Assembly: GCA_947685225.1 (NCBI GenBank)
Contig: CANTUV010000051.1
Coordinates: forward strand, 6,510,001-6,574,000
DNA: 64,000 bases
Reading direction: 5' to 3'
Source of the DNA: Garcia nutans
Taxonomy: Eukaryota; Streptophyta; Magnoliopsida; Malpighiales; Euphorbiaceae
Shown piece after piece: positions 46,596-58,010 of the stretch. Each line of letters begins with the position of its first letter. The first letter of the stretch is position 1. A program made the translations under genes and the position numbers. The notes beneath the pieces were generated by a model. The model did no database searches. It saw only the letters and a program-made list of their open reading frames with translations, and was not told the DNA's origin.

Positions 46596-47174
46596 TGTAG
46601 AGGAGAAGAGATAGGAGCTTTAGTTACCTTCTTTCTGCCACGTTTTTTTCGAGTGACTGGAACAAAATCTGCATCCCCAGTTGCTGCTTGAAGTTTTTGT
46701 TCAATAGACAGACTAGAGGCCTTTAAACTGTCAACAGGAATAGGGTTCAAATTGTGATCATCCCCTTCTGAAGTATGGCCCAGAGAAATCGGTGATTCTG
46801 GTCTTTCAGTATCAGAGTGGTTGCCCGGAATAGAAATGTTCCTGTCTGGAATAACCTCTGTGGTTTCAGAAATGCTCACATGACTCTGATTTTGTGTTAA
46901 AACAGAGGCAAGCTGTGTCTGAGGCAGAAGAGTATCCATTTGTGGTTGCAGAGGCAGTGATTTTACAATGTTTTGTGCATTGGTATCAGATGAAACATTT
47001 AAAGCAATATCAGTAGAAGAAGATTCCAATATAGGTATATTAGACAATGGATCAGCAGCAGCTTCTGTTATATTAGGAGTCTCATTATTATTTGCTTGGG
47101 ATGAAGTCACCTCATTCTGGATAACTTTTTGTCTCACAATCCATTCTTTCTTTTGTAACACAGCACCGGGTTCT
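46592..47174 (-). pseudogene. LINE ORF1, 5'-truncated
   Basis: About 190 codons of the ORF1 tail, Ser/Thr/Pro/Asn-rich, ending in a basic cluster (TRKKRGRKKVTK). The N-terminal DUF4283-type and zinc-knuckle regions that plant LINE ORF1 proteins carry are missing beyond the 5' truncation. The open frame enters at about 47174 (AEPGAVLQKKEW). The stop overlaps the ORF2 start by ATGA. Confidence 0.8.
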
Positions 47175-47175
47175 G

Positions 47176-47655
47176 CAAATCATATATTTCTATTCTGTAA
47201 CACATATATTTTACCACTTGTATCATTAAAATCTCCAAACTTCTATTTGTCATATGATAAAATCTTTCAATATTCAATTTCTTTTCATTGCAATTCTGAC
47301 TCTATTTTCAATGATTAAATGATTATGAAAATAAAAGTTTCACTCTAAATTTTAAATGTTAAACTCTAAATCCTAAATTTTGAATTTTAAATCTCAAAAT
47401 AAATCAAATTTTAAAAAATTATTTTTAATCACAAAGAAAATCCTTATTTTAGAATTAAAGTTACAACATACCACTAACCCTATTTCTTTCTCTAAAATAC
47501 TATTTTTCAAGTTTTTTTTTCTTTATTATCATTGAATCATTGAAAATTGGAATCAAAGATTTTAATGAAATTAAAGTAAATATTATCATAATAAACTAAA
47601 ATTTAAGAATTTTAATATAAATGTAAAGTTTAACAATAATTGGTGGTATTAACCT
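47176..47655. other. AT-rich spacer
   Basis: Contains a run of AAATTTTAAATCTAAA-like phrases (47340-47400). No gene recognised. Confidence 0.5.
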
Positions 47656-47674
47656 GAAATATAATATACCAATT

Positions 47675-48105
47675 TTGATCCAATCGGCATTGGTATTTTT
47701 TGGTTAACTGATCAATTATTTAGTTAACTGACTGAATAATCGGTTCAATTCGATTGAAAAATTTAGATTAATTTAATTTTTTATTTGATTATCAGTTAAT
47801 TAATTTGGTTCGATAAATTAATTATTAATAAAAAAAATTTTAAAAATTATTTAGTTATTTATTAATTTTTTGTTTAATTCGTTAATTATATAATTTTTTT
47901 GTTATAAATATATTTTTTATTGTAAAATAAAGATTTTTTTAGTTTTTTAATTAATTTTATTTAGTTATTTAATTATATTAATTTTTTATATTAAATATAA
48001 TTTTTTATTATAAAATAAAAAATTTTAGCCAATTCAATTGGTTTAGTTAAAATAATTAAATTTTAAAAAATTAATTAAAAATTAAATTAATTGGCTAACC
48101 AAATG
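47675..48105. repeat. Possible AT-rich TIR element
   Basis: The left end GGTATTTTTTGGTTAACTGAT and the right-end inverse GGACATTTGGTTAGCCAATT share a TTTGGTTA(A/G)C core in inverted orientation, and the interior is mirrored and AT-rich. The ends are too diverged for a firm call and no target duplication is clear. Confidence 0.35.
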
Positions 48106-48445
48106 TCCACTTCTCCTGATATGCATGGAAAAGTGCCTAAGACAACTCAATTTCCCAAATTATGTGTCAGAAATTTTCTTTTAAATCTCGAATAGTCTAA
48201 TAAAAATATTTATTGCATAAAATCAAATTGACAAAATACATTAATAATTAATCAATATATTTGTATGATTTGATATGGAACTCAGGTCGGTCAGACCAAA
48301 TACCCTCAGAAAATGACTCTTAACCACCAGAGTGTCTAATTGCATTTTAGTCAATAATGTGTTCAAAATCCAACTAAAAACTGTGCATTAATTGTTGTGA
48401 AGATAAGAAAAGACGAGTCTCTATATTAATAAATATTAATATAGT
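48106..48445. other. Spacer, no gene seen
   Basis: Mixed AT-rich DNA. The phrase GGAACTCAGGTCGGTCAGACC (48280-48300) is a local GC patch without other features. Confidence 0.45.
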
Positions 48446-49292
48446 CTAAATAATTATAAAGTTTTTAAAATTTTATATATTATATTAATTAATTTTTATA
48501 TTTTTAATATTTAATTTTTATATTTTTTAATTTTTAAAAATTAAATTATTTAACCATTCTGTTAATTAAATACTTTGATATTATAAAATAATTTATTTAT
48601 TTTTTCTTTATATATATATTTTTTATTATTTATTAAGTCATGTTTATTTTTAATTTTATTTATATTTCTTGCATATAATTTATTTTAATTTTATAAATAT
48701 TAATAAAAATAATTTTAAATAATACGAATAATATTTTTATTATTTTGTAGATAATTTATATATATCATTTATTTTAATTTTATAGATATTACTAAAAAAA
48801 TAATTTTAAATAATATCTTTTATTATTTTACAGATGATTTATATATAAAATAAAATTAAAAATAAAATAAATAAATAAATAATAAATATAAATATATATA
48901 AATAAAGAGAAAATAAGTTATTTTATAATATATTTATCTTTGTAAGAATATATATAAATTAATAATATATTTATCTTTATAAAAATATTTATAAATTAAA
49001 ATAACTTATTAAAATATTTATAAAATTAAAATAAATTATGTGTAAAAAATATAAATAAAATTAAAAATAAATATGACTTAACAAATAATAAAGAAAAATA
49101 TATATAAAGAAAAAATAAATAAATTATTTTATAATATCAAAATAATTGACTAATATTTTTAGAATGAAAATATTAACAAAAGAATTAAAAAGTTTAATTT
49201 TTAAAAATTGAAAAATATAAAAATTATATATTAAAAATATAAAAATTAACTAATATAATATATAAAATTTAAGAAATTTTATAATTATTTAG
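48446..49292. repeat. AT-rich foldback element, copy B
   Basis: Starts CTAAATAATTATAAAG and ends in the inverse TTTATAATTATTTAG. It shares arms and a central module (TAATAAAAGATATTATTTAAAATTATTTTT-like, in inverted orientation) with copy A at 10280-10941. It is longer because of an extra internal AT-rich stretch near 48900-49010. Confidence 0.62.
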
Positions 49293-51493
49293 TCTAAATA
49301 ATAACAGGGCATCAATCGTGATAAGCCTTCGTAGGCGCTAATGTAAAACATACATATATATATATATATATATATGCGCATAAATCTTTTTATGTTTTAA
49401 AAATTATTTTTTAATTTCTACAGTATATATAAAAACTAAGCACAAGATAATAATGATATTAAAGCACAAATTAAAACTAAATAATTTTATATAAAATTGA
49501 AAATTGGTTATATAATAAAAATTAAGTGGCTCTTTATCAATATTTATATTTTACCTGTATCTATATCGGCATCTATCTATTTGGTAGGAATATATAACTA
49601 ACTTTTTTTATTTCATAATTAGATATTATTTGTTATTGTTATTATTTTACAACAAAAACTTAAATAATACGATTTAGATTTATTTTTTAATTTTCTATTT
49701 ATTAAAAGTTAAGTTTATTTTATATATATTATGTGTATATTGGAATTTATTGCGTACTACTATGTATATATTGTGTATATGCTATATATATGTCTATATA
49801 TATGTCTATATATTTTAAATATATTAAATTTCAATTGATAAAATATATACATTTTATATATTGTTTAATTATATTGTATTTATTGTGTATATTTGTATTC
49901 GTTTTATGCATACTATATTATATATTGTGTATATCGGTTTATGTTGTGTATATGCTTTGAATATGTTAAATTTTAATTGATAAAAAAATATATTTCTTAG
50001 TATGTTGTTTAATTATGTTGTATATGTTGTGTATATATACAGTGACAGACGCAAAAACTTATCGAAAAGATGCTCAATTTTCATAAAAAAATTATGGTGG
50101 TTATTTTGTGGCTGGAAGAAACTTTTTTTTATTCTTATTGTTTGTCGCTGCATAAGCACTTATAGTGGATGAATCAGAAATTCATTGAAAAGACCAATTT
50201 TTTTAAAAAAAAATGTAGACGACTTTACTATAAATTTGAATATTTAATATTATAATAGTACAATAATTAATTTATACTATTAAATTAACTACACTTAAAA
50301 AATAATAATTATGGTAATTATATCTTATAATTTTGCATATTTTAAAAATATTGCATAATAGTCTCATTTTTAATTTTTAAAAAAATATTTTTTTCACATA
50401 ATATACGGGCAGTCGATTATTTATATATATGAATTTTGATAAAAATTTTATAAATTAAAATAAAATTCATTCAAATTCACATATATATATACCTAATTCA
50501 CACATATATATATATGATTTATTTAAATTATATATAATTTATTTAAATTTAAATAAATAAATGAATATATATAAATTCATATATACATATAAAATTCACA
50601 TATATATAAATATGTGTGTATATATATACATATATATATATTCAAATTTATTTAAATTTAAATATATAAATTCATATATATATATTCATATATAAATATA
50701 AAATTTATAAATATATAAATAAATACGTATATATTTATTAAAAAAATGTGTGTATTATACACATACATACATATATATACATATATAAAATTCATTTAAA
50801 TTTAAATATATAAATGAATATATATAATATAAAATTTATAAATATATAAATGAATGTGTGTATATTTAAAAAAAAAGAATGTGTGTGTATATATATACAC
50901 ATACATACACATATATACACATATATGTATGTGTATATATGTGTATATATGGATGAAGGGAGGTCCAGAGTCCCCTCTGGACTCCGTGCATCTGCACTGT
51001 ATATATATGTGTTTGTCATGTGTATACTATATATATGTTTGCATATATTATGTATATGTCTATAAATTTTATGTGTGTAACATATTTATACCCTATATAT
51101 GTATAACACATATACTCCATATATATAAAATACATATGTAGAATATAAAAATGTCACCAACATTAGTAATAAAAAAAATAAATTAATTGTTACTAAAAAT
51201 AAGTTAACCATTTAAAAATAAATTAAATAGGTAAATAAATAAATAAATATATATATATATATATATAATTAAATGTCAAAATACAAATGTAAAATAAAAT
51301 TTCTAAAAAAAATTCGTCAGAGTTTTATTTGTAATTTCAACATTTCCCAACTTAACTAAACATAACCTGCAATTAAAAATTACATTCCCAAATTTTTAAT
51401 TTAATTCAACTCAACATTTTCTCCAAAAACCATCAAAGATCTCATATATATATATATATATAATGTGCTTTAAATATTTTTATAATACTTTAC
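49293..51493. repeat. AT-rich region with long TA/TG/CATA microsatellites
   Basis: Pure TA runs at about 49353-49374, 51247-51267 and 51443-51462, and (TA)(TG)(CA) mixtures through 50440-51140 with ATATATACACATA-type tracts. Short open frames here are microsatellite translations, not genes. 50039-50200 has two related phrases (CAGTGACAGACGC.. and TAGTGGATGAATC..) that faintly resemble hAT ends. No gene recognised. Confidence 0.75.
50963..50982. repeat. GC-rich hairpin inside the microsatellite tract
   Basis: GTCCAGAG, a 4-base loop TCCC, then CTCTGGAC. It sits in a 50-bp GC island (50950-51000) within otherwise AT-only DNA and is probably the end of an unrelated inserted fragment. Confidence 0.7.
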
Positions 51494-51985
51494 TGTGACA
51501 GCCCGGCTCGCAAGATATTGTCCGCTTTGGGTAAATCCACACGGATATATTCTCAAGCCCAGACTTATCTCTAGACCTAAAACGTGTCTTGCAAGTCAAA
51601 GCGTGCCCCAGACTTAAATACTATTTCTTTACCTTGCACGTTACCGATGTGGAATTTGTTTAAGGATGAACAGTATGCGCCATAGGGCATCACAAGTCTT
51701 CCCCCTAAGAGACTCAGTATCATCCCTGAGGTTTGCCCCAACACCTAGCCAGAGGAACGGGTCTCTTGTCTCTAATACTAAGTTATGACAGCCCGACTCG
51801 CAAGATATTATTCGCTTTGGGCAAGCCCACACAGATTTATTCTCAGACCTATACTTACCTACAGGCCCAAAATGCATCTTGCAAGTCAAAGCGTGCTTCA
51901 TACTTAAATATTGTTTCCTCACCTTGCACGTAACCGATGTGAGGTTTACCTAAGTATGAACAGTATGCACCATAGGGGCGTTACA
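51494..51985 (-). mobile_element. TRIM (terminal-repeat retrotransposon in miniature)
   Basis: Two direct repeats of about 201-202 bp, 51494-51694 and 51784-51985, start TGTGACAGCCC (TATGACAGCCC in the second) and end in ACA. They flank only 89 bp. On the minus strand TAGTATTAGAGAC after the right LTR resembles the tRNA-Met primer site, and TTAGGGGGAAGACT before the left LTR is a polypurine tract. The flanks TTTAC/TTTAT fit a 5-bp duplication with one change. It has no coding capacity, so it is mobilised in trans. Confidence 0.85.
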
Positions 51986-52669
51986 TTTATCAAACATTAA
52001 TTATACAATATTTTTACATAAGTATATAATGTTTGAAAATATAATAAGTTTAAACAAAAACATATATTTACATGATATGCGAACTGGCACCAAATACCAT
52101 GATCTTGTGAAAAAATTTCTAACTTCAAAAACTACTCAAAATCTAGACCTGGTCAGGTCTATCGAGGCTCCCAGCCTCTACTCTATCACCTACGTGATAA
52201 AGTCAATTGCATATATACTTTGATAGCAAAAGTAATTTAAAACAATGCATTATGTATTTCTTTATGATGTAAAATGTACTATGCCTCAATGCACACAAAA
52301 ATACCAAAATTCCATAATCATGTATATTGGGCCCAAGAATCCCTATACAATATTTAAGTTTCAGAAATATTATTTCAGTCTATCATCACATCGGGGATCT
52401 AAGTGTGATATACCATCCGAAAGTGTGTCACTTATTGACACCAGTGTGTCTAGCCCGAAAGCGTTATAATAACAGTGACACTAGTGTGTCTAGCTCCAAA
52501 GGCACATAAAATATTATCACATATTAATGGCATGTCAAACCGACAATATCAAATATAATTCTCTAGAATAAGATATTATATAAGGCGAACATATATTCCA
52601 CATACATTATCACTTTACCATAGTCATTTTATCATTTTTCATTCTCATCACATTTTTCATATCTTTCTC
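51986..52669. other. Noncoding DNA with a duplicated GTGTGTCTAGC phrase
   Basis: TGACAC(C/T)AGTGTGTCTAGC occurs at about 52437-52456 and 52476-52495. The style recalls LTR interiors of Gypsy elements, but no LTR ends could be defined. Short open frames have no resemblance. Confidence 0.4.
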
Positions 52670-53385
52670 TAGGGGTATGTATTCTGTTAATCGAACCGAA
52701 TAGAATATTTTAAAAAATTTAATTCTAACCAAACCAAAATATTTCGGTTCAGTTAATCAATTATTTTGGTTAATCGATTTTTTTCCTAATATATAATAGT
52801 AAAACTTTTCAAATCAATCAATTAATAAAATTTCAAAATAAGTAAATTTATATTAGTTATTTAGTAATATTATTAGAAGTTATAATTAAGTTAACATTAA
52901 ATATATTAATATTTAATATTGACAAATATCATTATATAACTAAAAGTAGTCTAAAATATATGTTCAATGGATGATAATATCAAAATAATCAATGAGTTTA
53001 TAGCTTTAATTATATTATAAAAATTTTAATTTCATACAACAAATGATTTAAAATATCAATTAAAATAAAATTTATCATTTTTAAGCTAAGAAAATAAGTG
53101 TTAATAAAATGTTATATTAATTAAATTGTAAAGTTTTCATTTATATAATTAATTATAATATTTAAATACAACATAAAAAGTACAATAAATATATATATAA
53201 CAAAGGCAATAATTCAGTTAATTTAGTTATTATCATAGAACTAATCGAACGATAATCGAACACTGGAAATTCTATGTCTTAATAATCGAACCAAACTAAA
53301 AATCGATTATCTCTCTACCAAAGTAACCAAATTTTGTTCGGTTCTATTCGGTTATTTGATTTTAACCGAATAGTGCACACCCCTA
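52670..53385. mobile_element. 716-bp MITE-like TIR element
   Basis: The ends TAGGGGTATGTA (left) and TAGGGGTGTGCA (right, inverted) are followed by mirrored (A/G)ACCGAATAGAA-type phrases. TCTTTCTC (52662-52669) and TCTTTTTC (53386-53393) form a 7-of-8 direct repeat. The interior is AT-rich and non-coding. An 8-bp duplication would fit hAT, but the TIR is not classified here. Confidence 0.75.
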
Positions 53386-53928
53386 TCTTTTTCACAATTT
53401 CCACACTTTCCAATTATACAACACATGTCTCTTGACCACATTCATAATGTGGCCTAATATCACATTACAAATGCATAAAACACAATTTTCTCTAATTGTA
53501 CGTAATCATGTCATTAGCCATTCTACAATAGCTTAACATATGACATCTTATGCATTTCACATATTTTTTTCTTATAACAATGCAGTTCACATATGAAAAC
53601 CAATTTTAAAGTAACATAACACATTTATCAATACACTATGTGTTATGTCGAAACCAATATAATTAAAACAATAATTATTAAAGTATGTAATAATAGTAAA
53701 ACTTCCAAAACCAATGCAATTTCTCTTCTCCAACCTTCACTTCTTCCAAACACTAACCTTCCTCAATTAGGCAATTTTGGCTCTTTTACTCCTAAATCAA
53801 ATAACAAGTTAAATTATTGATTTAGAATCATTCACATACTAATTTAAACAAATTAACCACTAATTACTCAATTTCTAACCAATTTATAACAAAATTTTAA
53901 TTTCTTCCTTCCTAACTTCTTCAAACTT
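53386..53928. other. Spacer, no gene seen
   Basis: AT-rich, with an A/C-biased plus strand. The small open frame at 53638-53820 has no resemblance. Confidence 0.5.
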
Positions 53929-54053
53929 CAATACAACTAACTCATTCCTATCATCCAATCATAAAATCATCATTTATGCACCAAACGACTAACTCATCAT
54001 TTATGCACCAAACGACTAACTCAATACAACAACTAACTCATTCCTATCATCAT
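53929..54053. repeat. Interlaced short duplications at the chromovirus break junction
   Basis: A phrase containing AACTAACTCATTCCTATCAT occurs at 53929-53955 and, with 3 extra bases, at 54022-54051. Between them a 27-bp unit containing TTTATGCACCAAACGACTAA is tandemly duplicated (from 53968 and 53995). The second copy abuts the point where chromovirus sequence starts (54054). This is typical of templated filler at repaired double-strand breaks. Confidence 0.85.
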
Positions 54054-54483
54054 TCATGTAGTTTAACATATCCTGGCACTCCCGCCTGTGGTGCATTGTC
54101 CTGCCCATTGTTCTGCCCCATATTCTGGACAAGTTGGGTAAATCCAGCTGCAAGTGCTCCCATAGTCTGACTGAAGGTTGCCATGGTGGCCATGAATTGC
54201 TCCTGACTCACTGGAGCTGCTGTTGTACCCTCAGGTACAGGCTCATTCCTTGGAGTTGGTGGTGGATCTCTGACATCATCCTCCGGTATGTCCTCAAAGT
54301 TTTCATTATTGGATGGTAGATCTTGGTTCTACTGACCCTGTCCACCACTCTACGTGGTCTTCCTCGCCCCCTAGGCAAAGGTTGCTCCCGAACACTTCCA
54401 ATTGGATCCTCTCCACTGTTCCTTGCCCCTTGGGCATTACTAGCTTCGCCAGTTAAAAGAAGACGTGTGCCTCTACGAGACAT
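54054..54483 (-). pseudogene. Truncated gag start of a second chromovirus unit
   Basis: Nearly identical to 62584-63013. It begins with ATG at 54483 (MSRRGT..) and has the same frame change after GRGRPRR as the full copy. It stops abruptly at 54054 inside gag, next to the filler duplications. Confidence 0.92.
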
Positions 54484-54579
54484 TACACCTGATATGGAGG
54501 GCAATTTGATTAACGCTGAAAGGAAACAAGAAAAACTTAAGAATACCATAATGATTTTCGGATAACACAAATATCAAAA

Positions 54580-54595
54580 CCGGGCTCTGATACCA
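54580..54595 (-). promoter_or_regulatory. tRNA-Met primer-binding site, left copy
   Basis: The minus strand TGGTATCAGAGCCCGG starts 4 bases (AAAG) after the LTR end at 54600. It is the classical initiator-Met site. Its presence here shows internal sequence also lay on this side of the LTR. Confidence 0.93.
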
Positions 54596-54599
54596 CTTT

Positions 54600-57465
54600 T
54601 GTCACGACCCAACTAGGGACCGTGACCGGCGTATAGTTACACTTACGTGTAACTATACAAGCCTAAGATAACAATAGTTAGATCATGCCTTAAAGGAAAA
54701 TAGTGTAAGTTATGCTCATAAATTCAATTATTAGTCTAAAGCAATATATAAAGTGTTCTAATTATTCAATGCCAAAACAATACCGTCTAACTGAAAATGG
54801 TCAAATGTTTAAATCTCATTATTACAAAGAAACGGGTTCAAACTCAGTCTGCCCTTAGGTTATCCAGAAATCTATAAAGGAAGAAACATCTCCACTAACC
54901 TACTAGCTTTAGAATTCCAAAGAACGAAAGAATGGAAATAAACAACTGATGCTACCAGTGGACCTCAACCTGCAAAATCAGTCTATAGGGGTGTGAGCGT
55001 TATATATAGGCGCTCAGTAAGTTCATGTGAGGCAGAGAAACACAACTATATAAGCAGTTTATAAATATCAAGTAACTCAAATATAATTAATTCAATCAAG
55101 GTGGTATGGCGGGGTCTACCAATATCAATAATTCATCCTCCCTTATTCCTCCTCAATAACAGTTACAGTATCAGTAATAATTAACAATAACAATCCACCC
55201 TTATAACAACCTCAGTATCAATATCAGTACAGTGGAGGTTTTTAACCTCATAAACAAACGCAATAACAGTTACAGTATTTCCACAATTGATCCTCCGTCC
55301 CCGTATGACATACCACCACACAACACAAGAAAAGTTTCATCAACATAATATTCACAATATTAGCATTCACAAGCACGTTTTTCTGTCTCCTAAACATTCA
55401 CATAAAGGCTCGGGTATTGAAGGAATATAATACCAAAGAGAAAGAATAGTTATATAAGAAAGGCTTAATATATATATATATATATATTTGTTAGTCAAAC
55501 ATCAGCACATCACAAACAAACAATCACACCCATGAACTTACCTGATATGCAGACTTATTGAGATAAGCAAACTCCTCGATCCTATTGATCCCGAGGACCG
55601 ACCTGATTATCACCTAAGTATACGATTCAACAATATCATTCATCAGAATCCGTCTCACTCACATGAAGTGTAATGTATGCCATGTATGCCATGAATAACA
55701 GTCAATCGAGTATTATTCAATAAAATGACCATTTTACCCCTAATGCATTTTCCTAACCAATTGACCATTTAATCAACCATCATACAAACTCATGATTTAA
55801 TTTAAAATTGCATACCATACTCATGCAAAAACATTCACCCCTAAGTCTTACGTAAACGTAGCAAAGTGTTTCCAAAAGCGAAACTTAGTTTCTTTCCACA
55901 ATATCGATGTATTTAGTGAAATAAGGGTAATTTTGGAAATTTCATATAAATTAATGCTGCTGTTTAAAAATATTGGAAAATTTCCAGAAGATCCCTCACC
56001 CTTCCAGAGACCCCTGTACAAAATTTCAGGTCCATACAAAATGATTTAGTCCCCCAAAATCGATTTTCGATATACTGCCCGATCCATAACTACTAAAATG
56101 GGCAGTAGGATACATATGCATAAATACATACACAACATTATATAAAAATTCCCCAAATATTTTTAACATTAAATTTACTTCATAAAATACAACATACCCA
56201 AATTTTGTAAATATCCAGTACGTAAAAAGCCCTCAAACAATTAACCCAACATGGACTGACCAGTAGACCCATTCTGGTAGTGACCAGGTCTATGATTTAT
56301 TTACTCAACAAATATTATGATTCTGGATCTACAAAAATTACCATATGTAAATAACATCTGAATACAGAACATACTAAAATTTCAGACTTATACCCATCAC
56401 CTACGATTTATAAAAATTCATCAAAGTTTCTTGAATTTTCAGTAAATCCAGACAGCAAATTATACCAATTCAAAATTTAATTAAAAATAAAATACGAATC
56501 CTAAAAATATAAAATAAATATACAGGCATCCCTTAGAAATCCTAGAAAAAGATACAATAAATTTTAGGCGTGATCTATTACTGTAAGTATGTTAATTAAA
56601 TCAAAAACCGTTAGATCTATCAAAATCACTTACAGATTTTTCCCACTTTGAAAATTAATTAAAAATAGAAAATAAATTTAAATCTGATGCAAAATATGTT
56701 TTATCAGACCTAAAAACACCCTAGAATGTGATTGTGGAAAAATATCGAATTAGAATTGAAGAGAAATAAATGAAAAACCTCAAAAATGAAAGAAACGTTG
56801 AAAACTGAATTTGGAGCCAGGCAAAATGGCAGGCCGAGAACCAGTGGCCACACGCCGAACGACGCACGCAGCACGCCAAACGACAGGAGGCTTCGCTCGC
56901 GTGGCTCGCCGAACGACAACGACTTCCTCGGGCGGCTGGATCAAAACGACGGTGCTACGTATTCTGCTCTAAAACTCTCTTAAATTGAATACCCGATTTT
57001 GTGAGTGTCTCAAACTCTAAACCTAGCTGATTAGGGTCTATTTATATCATAAACACTTCCTAAAATTGTGTTTTAACCCCACTTCAATTTATTTTATTTA
57101 AATTAACCTCAAATATCAATTTAACCATTAAAAATCACCCCCTCAAACTTAAAACTCACAATTAAATCCCTCTTCACTAAATTTAACACAAAATAGATTT
57201 CAGTATTTATTTTTAAAATAAAAAAAAATATTTTTATTCCATTTAAACACCGTAATTATTTTAAATGACCAAAATGCCCCCGAACACAAAAATACAATAT
57301 TATACTCAAAACGACCGTCACATCATCCCGAGTATCAAACAGAGCACCAAATCACCCAGATACGTTCAAACAAAATATAAGGGTGCAAAATGATCATTTT
57401 GCCCCTCAAGCGCAAAATTACCATTTTGCCCCCGGATTCAAATATTATAAAACCGAGGGGTTTTA
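54600..57465 (-). repeat. Chromovirus LTR (middle, complete)
   Basis: Plus-strand ends TGTCACGACCC and GGGGTTTTACA, about 2.87 kb. The right boundary is inferred from the minus-strand polypurine tract TTAAGGGGGTAAGAT next to TGTAAAACCCC. An alternative boundary at about 57976 has a similar tract, so the length may be about 3.38 kb. A TATATATA box on the element's strand lies at 55001-55008. The short open frames 55848-56039 and 56786-56983 have no resemblance. Confidence 0.8.
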
Positions 57466-58010
57466 CAATCTTACCCCCTTAATAAAATTTCATCCTCGAA
57501 ATTTCAAAACAAAATAACCACAAGACAACCCTTATCACTTCGGTTTTACACAAAACTGGAAAGCATCGACTACCTGATACATGTTGTTATGGGTGGCCAG
57601 ACCATAACCACACAATACCAAGCACTAATGGCTATTCCAGCTTTGCTCCTGTTAAGTTCATTATGACATTAAGACACAATTTCCAAAACCAAATAAAATA
57701 TCACGACCAATAACAATATTAATACTATGTAAACAATATACATAACTCGATCAACCTGCCATTCAACTCGTCATTACCCAACTCAATCAATGTCAAATCA
57801 ATCGATATCAGTCAGACAACTCAATCAATAGCAATATCAACAGTCCAAAGTCCAAAATGCAAAAATGCATCAATAGTCAAAAATACAAAAATGCCATGCA
57901 CAACTATGATGTTATGACAATGCTTATGTATGTTAATGTTTATGTATACTATGCATTCTATCACTCCAAATATACATTCTACCCCCCTTTAAGAATTTCG
58001 CCCACGAAAT
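57466..58010 (-). other. Chromovirus 3' untranslated region with two polypurine-like tracts
   Basis: It lies between the integrase stop and the inferred LTR start. The phrase AAATTTCG.GG.GAAATT followed by a G5-G6 tract occurs at both ends (about 57475-57510 and 57980-58015). No open frame. Either the inner or the outer tract primes plus-strand synthesis. Confidence 0.6.

Larger units (their letters stand above)
42664..47175 (-). mobile_element. 5'-truncated L1-like LINE
   Basis: Read on the minus strand: ORF1 C-terminal part, ORF2 (endonuclease, RT, zinc-finger, RNase H), short 3' UTR, and a poly-A tail (T run 42664-42673 on the plus strand). The 5' end at about 47175 starts inside ORF1, so the copy is truncated, as is usual for LINEs. 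A (TA)n run follows the tail. The target duplication is obscured by AT-rich flanks. ORF2 has only one stop, so the insertion is fairly young. Confidence 0.93.

Noticed and set aside
50039..50200. Sequence CAGTGACAGACGC resembling a hAT terminus
   Set aside because: No inverted partner or 8-bp duplication was found nearby.
49733..51141. Small Tyr/Ile-rich open frames
   Set aside because: They are translations of TATA/TGTA microsatellites.
54600..57465. Host gene within the long chromovirus LTR
   Set aside because: The short open frames there have no resemblance and the first 871 bp recur in the other LTR.
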